64,000 nt of DNA, taken from assembly GCA_015075305.1 (NCBI GenBank), contig JABTUS010000001.1:981971-1045970 (forward strand), read 5' to 3'. The notes under the pieces were generated by a model. It ran no database searches. It was not told the origin of the DNA and was given only the letters and a program-made list of their open reading frames with translations. The position numbers and the translations under genes are program-made. This stretch comes from Opitutaceae bacterium (GTDB lineage Bacteria; Verrucomicrobiota; Verrucomicrobiia; Opitutales; Opitutaceae). Of the stretch, positions 34,598-44,232 are shown piece by piece. Numbering within the stretch: position 1 is the first letter of the stretch; each line of letters starts with the position of its first letter.

Positions 34598-36079
34598 TCA
34601 GCGTCCTGAGGCGGCGCGCGCCTTTGCGGTCGATTTCGAGGCGAACTCTTCCAGCCCTTTTGCCGACAGCAGTTCGAACTTTCCTCCATTGCGGCGCGTC
34701 AGGACCGTCAGATTCTCGATCGGCCCCACGGGCTTTTCACCGGGCCCCGTGAAAAGAAACGCATTCAGCGCCGCGCGCTCGCGAAGCAGCGTCGCCTGCA
34801 GGCGGGCGACATGACCGAGGATCGCCGTGAACTCCACCTTCTCATACTGGCTCACCCCAAGCTCCCAGATCGGCTTTCCCTGCGCATCGGCCCACCCCTC
34901 GACATCGAGCTCGATCGTGAAACCCGCGCGTTTCAGCTCGGCCTGGAAGTCGGGTTGAAAGACCCGTTTCGTGTCCGTGACAATGTACGGGCTCCTGCCC
35001 TGCGCCTTGAGGGTGGCATTGATCTCGGCAAGTTGCTGCCTTGCCCTGGCGAGCGCCCGATTCCGCGCCGCCGCGATCTGCTCCGGATCGATTCCCGCAC
35101 GACGCAACTGGTCCTTCCTGCGGTCGTTCCGCTGTTCAAGCACGGCCATGCGTTCGTCCGAGCGCGCCTTGAGTCCGGTCGCCGCGCTTCCGGCGATCAG
35201 GAAGACGGTCTCCGGTGCCATCTCCAACGCCGCATTCACGCCCCTGACCCAGTTCGGCACCATCACCGTGGCGTCAATTTCAGACTGCGCAGTGGACCTC
35301 TGCTTCCAGGCACGATGAGCGCCGGCCGAGTGCGTTCCCAACCGCGCCGGATCCGAATTCACAGGCTTCATCCACGACAGGAACGCCTCCTTGTTCGCGA
35401 CAGTCGCCGGAACGAGACGCGCCTGGAAGAGATTCAGATCCCCCGCAGCCCCGCCATAGAGCACGACGCCGAACTCCGCACCGGGCGGAAGCTGCGAAAC
35501 CAGCCGCATCATTTCCTCACGGATGATGCCGAACGCCTTGAAGCCGCCCTTGCGGATGTCCATGAGATCCTTGCTCACATCCACGACGAACGCGACCCTG
35601 CTCATGCGCTGGCTGACCATGCCGAGAAAGCTCAGCGAAACGAACCCCCGCCCGCCCAGTCCTTCCCTCCCGAGCCCCGTCGCCAGTCCACTGCCAGCGG
35701 CCATGCCCGCGCCCGACCCCAGCCCGCCCAGTCCCCCGCCGAAGAGGGAGGCGCCGCTCAAGCCGAGTTCGGGAAGCGCCGGCATGGCGAGCGCCGCCGC
35801 GGCGCTGGAGAGTATTCGTTGCGTGGATACAGGCGACGCCGAAGCCGATCCCGCGCCGCGGCGCGCCACCTGGATCCGGTGCTCAACCTCGCGCACCGCG
35901 GCCTCCGGAGCATTCCGTGGCGTCGCCTCGAATCCCCGCCTCCCGCCGACGCGCGTTTCCCGCACCACGTAAACTCCGGCTGTGCCCAGGATCAGCGCAT
36001 GCACGAGCACGCTGATGAGCAGCGGCCCGTTCCGCCATGACCGGCCCAGTTTCCCCAGCAGCGATCCCGGACGACTCAC
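34598..36079 (-). CDS. VWA-like membrane-anchored protein of an ExbB/ExbD operon
   Basis: A 493-residue protein with one N-terminal helix (about residues 20-42, LLISVLVHALILGTAGVYVV). A Gly-rich spacer (about 112-165) follows. Then a von Willebrand A-like core begins SRVAFVVDVSKDLMDIRKGG, in which the metal site DxSxS is altered to DVSKD. LPPGAEFGVVLYGG and MAPETVFLIAGSA fit the later strands. A coiled region (about 310-375) and a C-terminal beta segment complete it. It ends the six-gene operon and overlaps the upstream exbD by 4 bases. Its likely place is the periplasm, coupled to the ExbBD motor. Confidence 0.65.
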   Translation of the reverse strand: MSRPGSLLGKLGRSWRNGPLLISVLVHALILGTAGVYVVRETRVGGRRGFEATPRNAPEAAVREVEHRIQVARRGAGSASASPVSTQRILSSAAAALAMPALPELGLSGASLFGGGLGGLGSGAGMAAGSGLATGLGREGLGGRGFVSLSFLGMVSQRMSRVAFVVDVSKDLMDIRKGGFKAFGIIREEMMRLVSQLPPGAEFGVVLYGGAAGDLNLFQARLVPATVANKEAFLSWMKPVNSDPARLGTHSAGAHRAWKQRSTAQSEIDATVMVPNWVRGVNAALEMAPETVFLIAGSAATGLKARSDERMAVLEQRNDRRKDQLRRAGIDPEQIAAARNRALARARQQLAEINATLKAQGRSPYIVTDTKRVFQPDFQAELKRAGFTIELDVEGWADAQGKPIWELGVSQYEKVEFTAILGHVARLQATLLRERAALNAFLFTGPGEKPVGPIENLTVLTRRNGGKFELLSAKGLEEFASKSTAKARAASGR

Positions 36080-36534
36080 GGCTCCACCCCGGACGTGAAA
36101 CTGACATCAACGATACCGGCGCCAGCGAGCGCGTTGAGCACATCGATGGTGCGCGAATAGCGCGAGTCCGGGTGGCTGACCAGCGTGACCACCAGGCGCG
36201 ACTTCGCGACATCGCTCGCCGCCTTCAGCCGGACCAGGGTCGCCGTGAGCGAGGGAAGGCCCGTCGCATTCCCGCCATCGTAGGCTTCCTCGTTCAGGGA
36301 CACGCCGCCCGCCTCGTCTATCTGCAGAATCTGTTCATCGACGAACTCGGTGGACTGCTGCGTCACCGCTTTCCCCGGGAGCCGGTTCCTGAGAACCTGC
36401 TCAATCCTGATCTGTGCAGCCATGGCCATGAAGAAAATCAGGATCACGAAAACGACATCGATCATCGGCGCGATCTGAAAGCCGGCATCCGCATTGGGTG
36501 ACTGACTCGGGATCCGCATCGCGCTTCCGCTCAC
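36076..36534 (-). CDS. exbD: ExbD/TolR-family biopolymer transport protein
   Basis: A 152-residue protein with the ExbD layout: short cytoplasmic N-terminus, one membrane helix with FQIAPMIDVVFVILIFFMAMA, in which the Asp is the proton-carrying residue, and a periplasmic domain ending VLNALAGAGIVDVSFT. It pairs with the ExbD upstream and the ExbB to form a proton-driven motor. It overlaps the previous exbD and the following gene by 4 bases each. Confidence 0.9.
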   Translation of the reverse strand: MSGSAMRIPSQSPNADAGFQIAPMIDVVFVILIFFMAMAAQIRIEQVLRNRLPGKAVTQQSTEFVDEQILQIDEAGGVSLNEEAYDGGNATGLPSLTATLVRLKAASDVAKSRLVVTLVSHPDSRYSRTIDVLNALAGAGIVDVSFTSGVEP

Positions 36535-36953
36535 CGCCGCGTCGCGGCAAAGTTGACATCCAGAACCCCTGCCTCCGCGGCCGCTTCCACCACGGTATTG
36601 ACGTGCCGGACCGGCGTCATCGCGTCGCTCCTAATGAGCACGCGCAACGATGCATCCTTCGTGATCCGATTCCTCAATTCATCAACCAGACGCGCCGGAT
36701 CGACAACCCGCTCCTCAAACATCGTGACGGCCCTTTCCTCGCGCGGATTCCAGGCGATGTTGAAAACGAGCTCACCCACCGAGTCGTCCTTCGGTGCGGC
36801 ATCCGCGGCCACCGGGAGCACGATCGACGGATCGTAGCGGTTCACCGCGGTCGACGCGATGCTCATGAAGAAGATCAGCAGCACGAGCAGCACGTCGATC
36901 ATTGGGGCGATCTGAAATTCGGGGTCGCCCTCCCCTCCCGCTCCCGCAGCCAT
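36531..36953 (-). CDS. exbD: ExbD/TolR-family biopolymer transport protein
   Basis: A 140-residue ExbD with the membrane helix FQIAPMIDVLLVLLIFFMSIA including the essential Asp, followed by the periplasmic domain (VDPARLVDELRNRITKDASLRVLIRSD). It resembles the next gene but has only moderate identity, suggesting an ExbD heterodimer. About 38 bases follow ExbB, the widest gap in this tight operon. Confidence 0.9.
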   Translation of the reverse strand: MAAGAGGEGDPEFQIAPMIDVLLVLLIFFMSIASTAVNRYDPSIVLPVAADAAPKDDSVGELVFNIAWNPREERAVTMFEERVVDPARLVDELRNRITKDASLRVLIRSDAMTPVRHVNTVVEAAAEAGVLDVNFAATRR

Positions 36954-36991
36954 AAAGGATTTCGAAGGTTCTGGTTCTTCTCCGCCGCCCG

Positions 36992-37828
36992 TCAGGTGAC
37001 TTCAAACGTCGCATCCACCGGCTTTGTCGCCGCCTCAACCGTCGGAGCATGCCCCACCCAGACCGGCCGCGCCGCGCAGGGTTCGGCTCCCTTGAACGCT
37101 CTTCCGCGACAGTCCTCGTAGGGAAAGTGTCTGAAGAGCTCCGCTACGCATGTTCCCACCGCGTGAAATCCATGGGCCACGCGACTTCGCAGCAGGTAGT
37201 AGAAGACAAAAGCCGGGATCGCCACGATGAGTCCGCCTGCCGTCGCATGCAGCACGTGTCCGATCGCGCCCGAAAGCCGGGAGGGATCGGCCGCGCCTGC
37301 CTGACCCATCAGGGCGAAGGCATCAATCATTCCAAGGACAGTCCCGGCAAGGCCCACCATCGGCGCTATGACACCAATGACGGAGAGGTAGGAAATCTTC
37401 GTTTGGAAACGGTTGTTGCCGCCGGCCAGGGCCCCCGCCACCGCGTCCTCCGTCGGTCCCATCCCGGCACCACAGTGCCGAAGCGCCGCGCCAACCGCCT
37501 CGCAGAAAACTCCGCGCGAAGCAGCACAGTGATCCAGCGCGGCCTGATAGTCGCCCTGGGCGAAACACTGCCTCATCCGGCCCACATCCGCCGGCGGAAG
37601 CAGGCGGCGCGATCCGCTTTTCTGATACAGGTCAATCACCAGCCAGACCACCAGCAGCGAACAGCCAAGCAGGAACCAGATCGCGGGAAGGTTGAGCTCC
37701 TGCAGCAGGGTCTTTCTGACCACAATCACCTCGGGACTGAGCGCCTGCGCATGGAGTCGCTCACTTCCGGATAGCGCGGCAAGTAACAGTGTGATTCGAG
37801 CGAAAACGTTGCGAAGGAACATGAACAT
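36992..37828 (-). CDS. exbB: ExbB/TolQ/MotA-family proton channel
   Basis: A 278-residue protein with an N-terminal signal-like helix and three membrane helices. The conserved TolQ/ExbB region is LSVIGVIAPMVGLAGTVLGMIDAFALMG, followed by IGHVLHATAGGLIVAIPAFVFYYLL. The ATG at 37828 is preferred; a TTG at 37855, overlapping the upstream stop, is possible. ExbB pentamers surround ExbD dimers and turn proton flow into force on periplasmic partners. No TonB gene follows; instead the operon ends with a VWA-like protein. The long N-terminal extension (about 30 residues plus a cleavable signal) is typical of planctomycete/verrucomicrobial versions. Confidence 0.88.
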   Translation of the reverse strand: MFMFLRNVFARITLLLAALSGSERLHAQALSPEVIVVRKTLLQELNLPAIWFLLGCSLLVVWLVIDLYQKSGSRRLLPPADVGRMRQCFAQGDYQAALDHCAASRGVFCEAVGAALRHCGAGMGPTEDAVAGALAGGNNRFQTKISYLSVIGVIAPMVGLAGTVLGMIDAFALMGQAGAADPSRLSGAIGHVLHATAGGLIVAIPAFVFYYLLRSRVAHGFHAVGTCVAELFRHFPYEDCRGRAFKGAEPCAARPVWVGHAPTVEAATKPVDATFEVT

Positions 37829-37851
37829 CTTGAATGGATGATTGAATGAAC

Positions 37852-38718
37852 TCAAAGACCCGCCTCGCGGCCCACCTGCCTTGCCTCATTCGATTTGGGA
37901 AACTGATCGACAAGCTCCAGCGCCGCGCGCTCGGCGCGTCCCGCATCGCCCAGACTCCTGTACGCCCGCGCACTGCCCAGCAGAACCTTCGGCAGGAGGC
38001 CCGTCTCGGTGGGATGAAAGGCGGGAACCTGCAGGAAGGACTCCAACGCGCCCTCCCAGTCAGACTCGCGCAATCTCAGTTCGCCGCAGATGACAGCGGC
38101 CTCCGCTTCGAGCGCCGACGCCAGCGGCTGTTTCCGAAGCGAATCCACAGCGTGCCGCGCATCCTTCCATCGCTGCTCGCGAAGCGCGACCTTGGCCAGT
38201 ATGAGCTGGGCTGCCTGCCGGGTCGCATCGTTCATCGCATTTTCCATGAGCCTGCGGGCGGCCGGCTCGACTCCGTCAACTCGCCCGAGCCCAACCAGCG
38301 CCTGGAGACGAAGGCGTTCGGCCTCGGCCCACCAGGAACCGGGCACTTTCGCAAAAGGCTCGAAACGTCCCGCAACCGCCGCGGCTTTCGCGAGCGCCCG
38401 CGCTTCGGCATGAGCCTCCAGATCCTCGCGTGCGCCCCGCAGCTCTTCGGGCTCCGGCCAGTCCAGGGCGACAACATCGCCGAGCGGATAACCGATCTCA
38501 GCCATGCCGCCGTCCTTGATCTCCAGCGCCCGCACCAACTGGCCGCCCCTCACGATCACGGTGTTCGCCGCGAGACTGCGGCCGTCGCGCAGGCGCAGCG
38601 TCTGACTCCATCCGTGACTGCCCGTGGCCAGAAGCATGATGATTGAAGCGACTGCGACAATGCAGCCGCCCCATTTTCCGTCCGGGCCCGGTGACTGATT
38701 CCTGATGTACTTGATCAT
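37852..38718 (-). CDS. TPR-like periplasmic protein of the ExbBD operon
   Basis: A 288-residue protein with a signal anchor (VAVASIIMLLATGSHGWSQ), a short beta-rich part (LRLRDGRSLAANTVIVRGGQLV), and then helical pairs of TPR type (about residues 95-285) such as KVLLGSARAYRSLGDAGRAERAALELVDQFPKS. It lies 18 bases after the 972-residue TPR gene and abuts exbB, so it probably serves as an adaptor to that motor. No enzyme motif was seen. Confidence 0.7.
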   Translation of the reverse strand: MIKYIRNQSPGPDGKWGGCIVAVASIIMLLATGSHGWSQTLRLRDGRSLAANTVIVRGGQLVRALEIKDGGMAEIGYPLGDVVALDWPEPEELRGAREDLEAHAEARALAKAAAVAGRFEPFAKVPGSWWAEAERLRLQALVGLGRVDGVEPAARRLMENAMNDATRQAAQLILAKVALREQRWKDARHAVDSLRKQPLASALEAEAAVICGELRLRESDWEGALESFLQVPAFHPTETGLLPKVLLGSARAYRSLGDAGRAERAALELVDQFPKSNEARQVGREAGL

Positions 38719-38736
38719 GGTTTTCCTCCTTGGTTC

Positions 38737-41655
38737 TCATGTGTCCAATTTCTGGATACGTTCCGCCCTGAGCTGCGCCGCCCCGGTTTCCGGAAAACGC
38801 TTGAGACGCGGATCGCGCAGGAGCTCGCGATAAGTGGCCAGCGCGTCGCCCGCCCTGCCCAGCCGTTCGAGCACCTCCCCGCTCCGCAGGTAGGCTTTCG
38901 CCACCCAGGCGTCGTGTTTGCGATAGCCGACATACAGCCGCTGAAAATGCGCATGCGCCTGCGCCAGACTTTCCGCATCGCCACGCCTCACGAGCATCTC
39001 ACCGAGGGCAAACAGACTCTCCGCCGTCGCGGGTCCACGCCAGGATCGGTTCGAGGCAATGCGCTCAAACTCGCCTTTTGCCTCGTCCCAGCGTTCCAAC
39101 GCGAGCAGCGCGCGCGCCCGACCCAGCGTCGCCTCCCTGAGCCGGTGGGTCGCGCCCGCCTTGTCGATCGCGTCGCGGTAGTGTTCGAGCGCATGATCGG
39201 CCCCGCCGCGCTGGAGCGCCAGGTCGCCGAGCCCAACGTACCCGAAGTCGGCAAACGGCGACCGCGGGAAACGCTCGACCAGCGTTGAAAAATATCGCGC
39301 GGCCAGCGCGGTGTCTCCGTCGCGCAGCAGCAGTTCGCCCAGTCGTCCGAGCAGTCCCGCCGGCAGCGCCTCGATCGCTGTCCCCGCAACAATCCGCTTC
39401 AGCCGTTGTTCGCTCTCCGCTGTCCTGCCGCGCAGGGAGTCGATTTCCGCCTGAACAAATTCCACTCGCGCACGGGCGGTGGCGGACATCCTTGTCTCCG
39501 ATGTCAGCAGCACCTTCGCAGCATCAAACGCCCCGGATCGCTCCGTTGACGGATCCGGCGCGTGCGTCTTCGCTGGCGCGCTCCCGCCGGATGCCGTGGC
39601 GTTTCGCAGCCGGGTGCCACCTGACTGCGCCACAGCCACCTTCGCCAGTTCGAGGAGCACCCGCTCCACGGTGTCGCGCCCGGGTTCCGCAAGTTGCGCG
39701 CGAATCAATCCCGCCATCGTTTCAATCGCCTCCGCATGCCTGCCCTGCCGCCCCAGCAGACGGCCGATCCAGTAGGCGGCATTGACCGCGAAGGCATGGT
39801 CGGGTCGATCCGCAGCCAGCTTCCGCCAGCGCTCGACGGCCTCGTCCGCCTGATCGTGGGCGACAAGGAGGCGGGTAAGTTCATCCATCGCATAACCGAG
39901 TCCCTCATCAGCCAGCGGGTGGCCAAGCGCTTCACGAAAGCTGGCGACCGCTTCCTCCTCCTTGTCCTGGGCCGCCAGAATGTCACCGCGCAGGGAAAGC
40001 ACCTCACCGCGCTGCGCATGATCGTCGGGGAAATCGCCGAGCCAGCGGTTCGCCAGCTCCTCCGCGATGGTGTGGTGCTGCAAGGAATACTCCGCCGCCG
40101 CCAGCCGGTATCGGGCGTCGGCGACAAACCGGCCGTCGGGAAACTTCCCCAGATGCTCCCTGATCTCCAACGCCGCCCGCGCCGCAGGTCCCGTGATCAG
40201 TCCGGCCATCGCCCGAAGATAACCCGCATCCTCGGCGAAGCGCCCTTCGGGAAACGCCCCGAGATACCCATCCGCAGCCCGTCGCGCGTCTTCATGGCGG
40301 CCCGCTGACATCAGGGCATGCGCACGCATCACTTGCAGAGGCTCGGACAACTCCGGCGGCGGTGCGCTCTGCAGGGCCAGTTCCACGAACTCCATCTGCG
40401 CTTTGCCTTCGCCACGGGCCTCCGCCTTGGAAGCCGCGAGCATAAGAACGGGAGCTGCGAGCGTTCCCTTGGGAAACTCGCCCGCAAGGCGGCGCGCGGC
40501 GGCCAGCGCCTTTTCGGAGCGACCCGATTCAGCGCAGGCGGCGACCAGCCCCGCGAGCGCGCGTTCGATCACGGATGCAGGCGCGGGCGGTGACTGCGTG
40601 GAGAGGCGCGCAAAGACGAGGGCGGCTGCCCAGACGTTTCCGCGACGCTGAAACGCCTCGCCGCGGCGCAGGAGCACGAGTGCGTCGTGGTCCGCCATCC
40701 TCTCGATTTCAACAACCGCCGCGCGAATGCGTGCACGCGCTGCCTCCAGCCGTTGAATCGCATCCGCTTCCGCCGCACGCGATTCAGCCCCGGACTTCCA
40801 GCGTTCCAACCGCCGCTCCAGCCGGCGATCCTTCTCCCGTTGCATTGCAAGCACGTCCTCCCGCAAACGCACCGTCCCGTACGCCGCAAGCGCCGCGGCG
40901 GGGTCGTTCCGAGCCATCGCCACGTCACCCAGCCGGATGCTCAGCAGATTGAGCGCCGCCATGTTGTCGACCAGGCCCAGCGCCGGACGCAGCACATCGA
41001 GTCCGCGTTTCGCTTCATCGAACTGCTGCTGGTCAAGATGCAGCGCAATCACCGCCATCGCCGCCTCCGCCCAGGCTTCATTGCGCGGCGAACGCTCCAG
41101 GTGGCGATGATAGGCGCCGATAGCCACGTCGGCCTGCCCCGCCTCCTGGGCTGCCATCGCCTGATACAGCGACGCCCTGTCCGCGTATGACGCAATCTCT
41201 GCCAGACGCGCAAACTCGTCCGCAGCCTCCTTAAATTTCCCAGACGCCGCCCGAGCCAGCGCCGCCAGCCAGCGCGCGTCCGTCGACACTGCCCCCGGGC
41301 TTTTCGATCCGGACGCAGCGAGCGGCAACGCGATTTGAAGCGCCCGCTCCGGATTGCCCGTGCGATAGTGCGCAACCGCCGCCGCCAGCTTCAGGCGCCC
41401 AGGATCCACCGCGCGCGGCAGCGCTTCTCCACCATCCACTCGCGACAACACCCGATCCAGCAGTCTCGCCACATCGGCATCGCGGCCGGCACCCTGAGCC
41501 GTCTCGGCCTCCGCCAAAATCTGCACGAGGGGAATAGTCAACGCACCCGTACCTGAGGTGCGTACTTCGATGTTTTCAGCCGCCAAAACGAGATTCCCGC
41601 ACACTAAAGACACGAAAATCGAATGGACTGTGCGATGTGTAAGCACCTTTAGCAT
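38737..41655 (-). CDS. Large TPR-repeat periplasmic protein, first gene of the ExbBD operon
   Basis: A 972-residue protein with a signal peptide (FVSLVCGNLVLAA) and tandem helical repeats of TPR type over nearly its full length. Examples are AALVFARLSTQ, FGYVGLGDLALQRGGADHALEHYRDAIDKAG and AYLRSGEVLERLGRAGDALATYRELLRDPR. The latter half includes the GYVGLGDLAL...ALEHYR type seen in YbgF/CpoB, a partner of the Tol system. Given the following ExbB/ExbD genes, it may be a periplasmic scaffold analogous to CpoB. The start at 41655 gives a good signal peptide. The divergent gap at 41656-41766 contains its promoter. Confidence 0.75.
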   Translation of the reverse strand: MLKVLTHRTVHSIFVSLVCGNLVLAAENIEVRTSGTGALTIPLVQILAEAETAQGAGRDADVARLLDRVLSRVDGGEALPRAVDPGRLKLAAAVAHYRTGNPERALQIALPLAASGSKSPGAVSTDARWLAALARAASGKFKEAADEFARLAEIASYADRASLYQAMAAQEAGQADVAIGAYHRHLERSPRNEAWAEAAMAVIALHLDQQQFDEAKRGLDVLRPALGLVDNMAALNLLSIRLGDVAMARNDPAAALAAYGTVRLREDVLAMQREKDRRLERRLERWKSGAESRAAEADAIQRLEAARARIRAAVVEIERMADHDALVLLRRGEAFQRRGNVWAAALVFARLSTQSPPAPASVIERALAGLVAACAESGRSEKALAAARRLAGEFPKGTLAAPVLMLAASKAEARGEGKAQMEFVELALQSAPPPELSEPLQVMRAHALMSAGRHEDARRAADGYLGAFPEGRFAEDAGYLRAMAGLITGPAARAALEIREHLGKFPDGRFVADARYRLAAAEYSLQHHTIAEELANRWLGDFPDDHAQRGEVLSLRGDILAAQDKEEEAVASFREALGHPLADEGLGYAMDELTRLLVAHDQADEAVERWRKLAADRPDHAFAVNAAYWIGRLLGRQGRHAEAIETMAGLIRAQLAEPGRDTVERVLLELAKVAVAQSGGTRLRNATASGGSAPAKTHAPDPSTERSGAFDAAKVLLTSETRMSATARARVEFVQAEIDSLRGRTAESEQRLKRIVAGTAIEALPAGLLGRLGELLLRDGDTALAARYFSTLVERFPRSPFADFGYVGLGDLALQRGGADHALEHYRDAIDKAGATHRLREATLGRARALLALERWDEAKGEFERIASNRSWRGPATAESLFALGEMLVRRGDAESLAQAHAHFQRLYVGYRKHDAWVAKAYLRSGEVLERLGRAGDALATYRELLRDPRLKRFPETGAAQLRAERIQKLDT

Positions 41656-41766
41656 GGCAACTAGTGATTTGTTGCATTATCATTGCATGATTGTCGAGCC
41701 AAATTTAGCAATTTATTTTCAACAATCATTCTGGTCTCGGCCGAATCGATCTCATTTCCTGAACCA
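41656..41766. promoter_or_regulatory. AT-rich divergent promoter region
   Basis: The 111 bases between the divergent TPR operon and apbE are clearly AT-rich against a GC-rich background and must serve both. A TTGCAT direct repeat occurs at about 41674-41692 (TTGCATTATCATTGCATG). Exact -10/-35 boxes cannot be assigned with confidence. Confidence 0.4.
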
Positions 41767-42603
41767 ATGCCTGCTTCCTTCGAGCGCTTCAGTCACGAGG
41801 CCATGGCGACATCCTTCGACGTCTTCATCGCGGGCCATCCGAAGGCGTACGCGCGGCAGGCGGCCGAGGAGGTTTTCCTCGAACTCGACCGCCTGGAAAG
41901 CGAGCTCAGCCGTTACGTGGAATCCAGCGACATCTCGCGCGCGAACCGTCTTCCGCGCGACGGATCGACGATCATCGGCGAGGACGCCCTGCGCTGCCTG
42001 CTGATCTCCGCGGAGATTTCCGCCGCCACGGATCGCGCCTTCGATCCAGCATACGCGTCGCGCAGGGGACCCGACGACAAGCCGGACGATCCGCTCTATG
42101 CGCTCGACCCCCAGTCGCACACGCTCATCTCGCTGGTCGAGCGCCTGCATCTCGATCTCGGCGCGGTCGGCAAGGGCTACGCGCTCGACTGCATGATGGA
42201 GCGTCTGCGCGAATGGGACATCACGACCGCCTGCGTGCAAAGCGGCGGCAGCACGGTGCTGGCCATGGATCCGCCACCCGGCAATCGCGGATGGCCGGTT
42301 GGACTCGGCGAGCCGCCCGCCTATCGCAGCTTTCCACTCATGCGCCGTGCCCTGAGCGGCTCCGGCCTGGCAGTCAAGGGTTCACACTTGATCGATGTGA
42401 AGTCTGGCGCACCGGCTTCACGCACGCAGCGCACCTGGGCCTTCGCCCCCACCGCCGCAGTGGCCGATGCGCTCTCCACCGCATTCTTCGTGATGACGGA
42501 CGATCAGATTCGCGAGTACTGCAGGACTCACGCCGACATCGGCGCCGCAATCGCCACCGCCGACGCCCGCATCGAGGTGTGCGGGCTCGTGCCGTTCGAG
42601 TAA
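41767..42603 (+). CDS. apbE: FAD:protein FMN transferase (ApbE)
   Basis: A 278-residue ApbE-family flavin transferase. It has FDVFIAGHPKAYARQAAEEVFLELDRLESELSRYVESSDISRAN, LDLGAVGKGYALDCM, VQSGGSTVLAM, and a final part HLIDVKSGAPAS...TAAVADALSTAFFVM with the metal-binding Asp of the 'ADALSTA' motif. ApbE attaches FMN to Thr/Ser of Rnf, Nqr or other flavoproteins. No signal peptide is evident, unlike many exported ApbE proteins. The start at 41767 is chosen by homology; the upstream extension has no match. The target flavoprotein is not in the window. Confidence 0.88.
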   Translation: MPASFERFSHEAMATSFDVFIAGHPKAYARQAAEEVFLELDRLESELSRYVESSDISRANRLPRDGSTIIGEDALRCLLISAEISAATDRAFDPAYASRRGPDDKPDDPLYALDPQSHTLISLVERLHLDLGAVGKGYALDCMMERLREWDITTACVQSGGSTVLAMDPPPGNRGWPVGLGEPPAYRSFPLMRRALSGSGLAVKGSHLIDVKSGAPASRTQRTWAFAPTAAVADALSTAFFVMTDDQIREYCRTHADIGAAIATADARIEVCGLVPFE

Positions 42604-42687
42604 TTGCGAGCACCCGGTCGAAACCCTGCATGTCCTGTTCAACGACGCTCCGCCACATCCATCCACCACACGTGATTCTTTCGACGG

Positions 42688-44133
42688 TTACTCGGGCCGG
42701 GCGGAAATCGAATCAATCCTTCCGTCGCTGATCTCGGATCGCACGAGCATCGTGGCGCGTTCAAAGGTCAGGCGATGCCGGTGGACGCCCGGGCCATCGT
42801 CCTTCGCCGCCTGAACACGTTCGATTTTCTTTAATGCGCCATACTCCAGAAAATCCTCCCTGATCCGGGCGCGATGCGGCGCGACCTCACCTGTCAGCTT
42901 CGCCGTTGCGATATCATCCAAGGCGCCACCATCGGCAAAGCGTTCGATCACCCGCCTGAGCACGGCGCTGACCTGTGGCGCATCATCCTCAATCGCAACC
43001 GCGGGTTTCCTGACGGGGTATCCAGGCCATGAATACTGCTCTGCAATGGCTTCGAGGATCCTCGCCATCATGCCCGCATTCTCGTTGGCATTCATCATCA
43101 CCACGGCGCCGCGGCCTCCCGAGACATAGGCGACAAGCTGTGTGTCGAAGCCCGCATTCCGGCCTCCGTGCTCGAACCGCTTCAGCGGTCCGTCCCCCGC
43201 GATCACCCAGCCGAGTCCCTGGTTTCCGGATTGTCGCGTGAGCATTTCTCCGGCGACCTCCTTCCCAAGGATCGCCCCCGCCCCGCCCGCCTGCGCATCC
43301 TGAACCGCCATCGCAAACTTCGCGAGGTCCGTCGGCGTGGTCCACAATCCGGCCGCCGCCAGCTCCGGGTGGACGAACCAGCGCCCCTCCAGCACCCGCG
43401 GGACCCTCCCCAGGCGGTGACCGCTAGCGGCGCGGCCGGCGAGCATGGCCGGCAGGGGCTGCTCGAAGGCGCTCGCCGACATCCCCAGCGGCGCCAGCAC
43501 GCGCGAGCGCATGTACGCGGCAAACGGCACACCCGCCGCCTCGGCCGCCATCTGCTGCATCACAAGGTATCCACCACCTGAATACATTGTCCGCGAACCG
43601 GGGACAGCCTCCACGCGCACCGGCTGGGTGTTCGCCGGTGGCGCGCCGTCGAGAATCTGGAGAACGCCCGCCGCGACGCGCTCGCTCGCGTAGCCGGGAA
43701 AGCCCTTGACCGTGAGCCCGGCGGAGTGACTCAGGATCCGCCGCAGCGTCACCTTCTCCTCCCGCGTGAGTTCATTCTCCGGCACCTTCCAGGCCTTGAG
43801 GTGTGCGTTGACATCGCCATCGAGCGTCAGCCTGCCGTCCTCCACCAGACGCAGCGCGCCGACCGCCGCCACCGGCTTGCTCACCGAGCCCGCCTGAAAG
43901 AGCGTGCCGATGGAGACGGGCTCGGACAGTCCCGCCTCGACCACGCCATATCCCCTCGCCTTGACGATCGCACCGGCATCGAAGACGGCGATGGACACCC
44001 CCGGCACCCCGCGGCTCTCCATGAGTTTCGCAATGCGGTCATCGACAGCATCCGCGCGTGCGACCAGCGGCAGCGAAATGCCCATGGCCATCACTCGCAT
44101 CAAGACCTTGATCAACTTTCCGGCTGGATTCAT
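42688..44133 (-). CDS. Serine hydrolase, class C beta-lactamase-like
   Basis: A 481-residue secreted protein of the beta-lactamase/penicillin-binding (AmpC/EstB) family: signal peptide at residues 1-27, then SVSK (nucleophile Ser83, Lys86), the YSG motif at Tyr184 (in place of YxN), LSHSAGLTV, and HGG (about residue 322). These are the three motifs of class C-type serine hydrolases. Many such proteins are D-aminopeptidases or esterases, not resistance enzymes. The C-terminal 140 residues form an extra domain (ALDDIATAKLTGEVAPHRARIREDFLEYGALKKIERVQ). The ATG at 44133 is chosen because it begins the signal peptide; the open frame upstream belongs to other DNA. Confidence 0.85.
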   Translation of the reverse strand: MNPAGKLIKVLMRVMAMGISLPLVARADAVDDRIAKLMESRGVPGVSIAVFDAGAIVKARGYGVVEAGLSEPVSIGTLFQAGSVSKPVAAVGALRLVEDGRLTLDGDVNAHLKAWKVPENELTREEKVTLRRILSHSAGLTVKGFPGYASERVAAGVLQILDGAPPANTQPVRVEAVPGSRTMYSGGGYLVMQQMAAEAAGVPFAAYMRSRVLAPLGMSASAFEQPLPAMLAGRAASGHRLGRVPRVLEGRWFVHPELAAAGLWTTPTDLAKFAMAVQDAQAGGAGAILGKEVAGEMLTRQSGNQGLGWVIAGDGPLKRFEHGGRNAGFDTQLVAYVSGGRGAVVMMNANENAGMMARILEAIAEQYSWPGYPVRKPAVAIEDDAPQVSAVLRRVIERFADGGALDDIATAKLTGEVAPHRARIREDFLEYGALKKIERVQAAKDDGPGVHRHRLTFERATMLVRSEISDGRIDSISARPE

Positions 44134-44232
44134 CGGTTCGTCAATCGTGTGCCCGAATGGCCGTCCGGCGAGCGCGAATCGCCGCGATCCCGGCTCGACC
44201 CGTCGCGCAGAATCAGCCATTCCAACCTTCCT

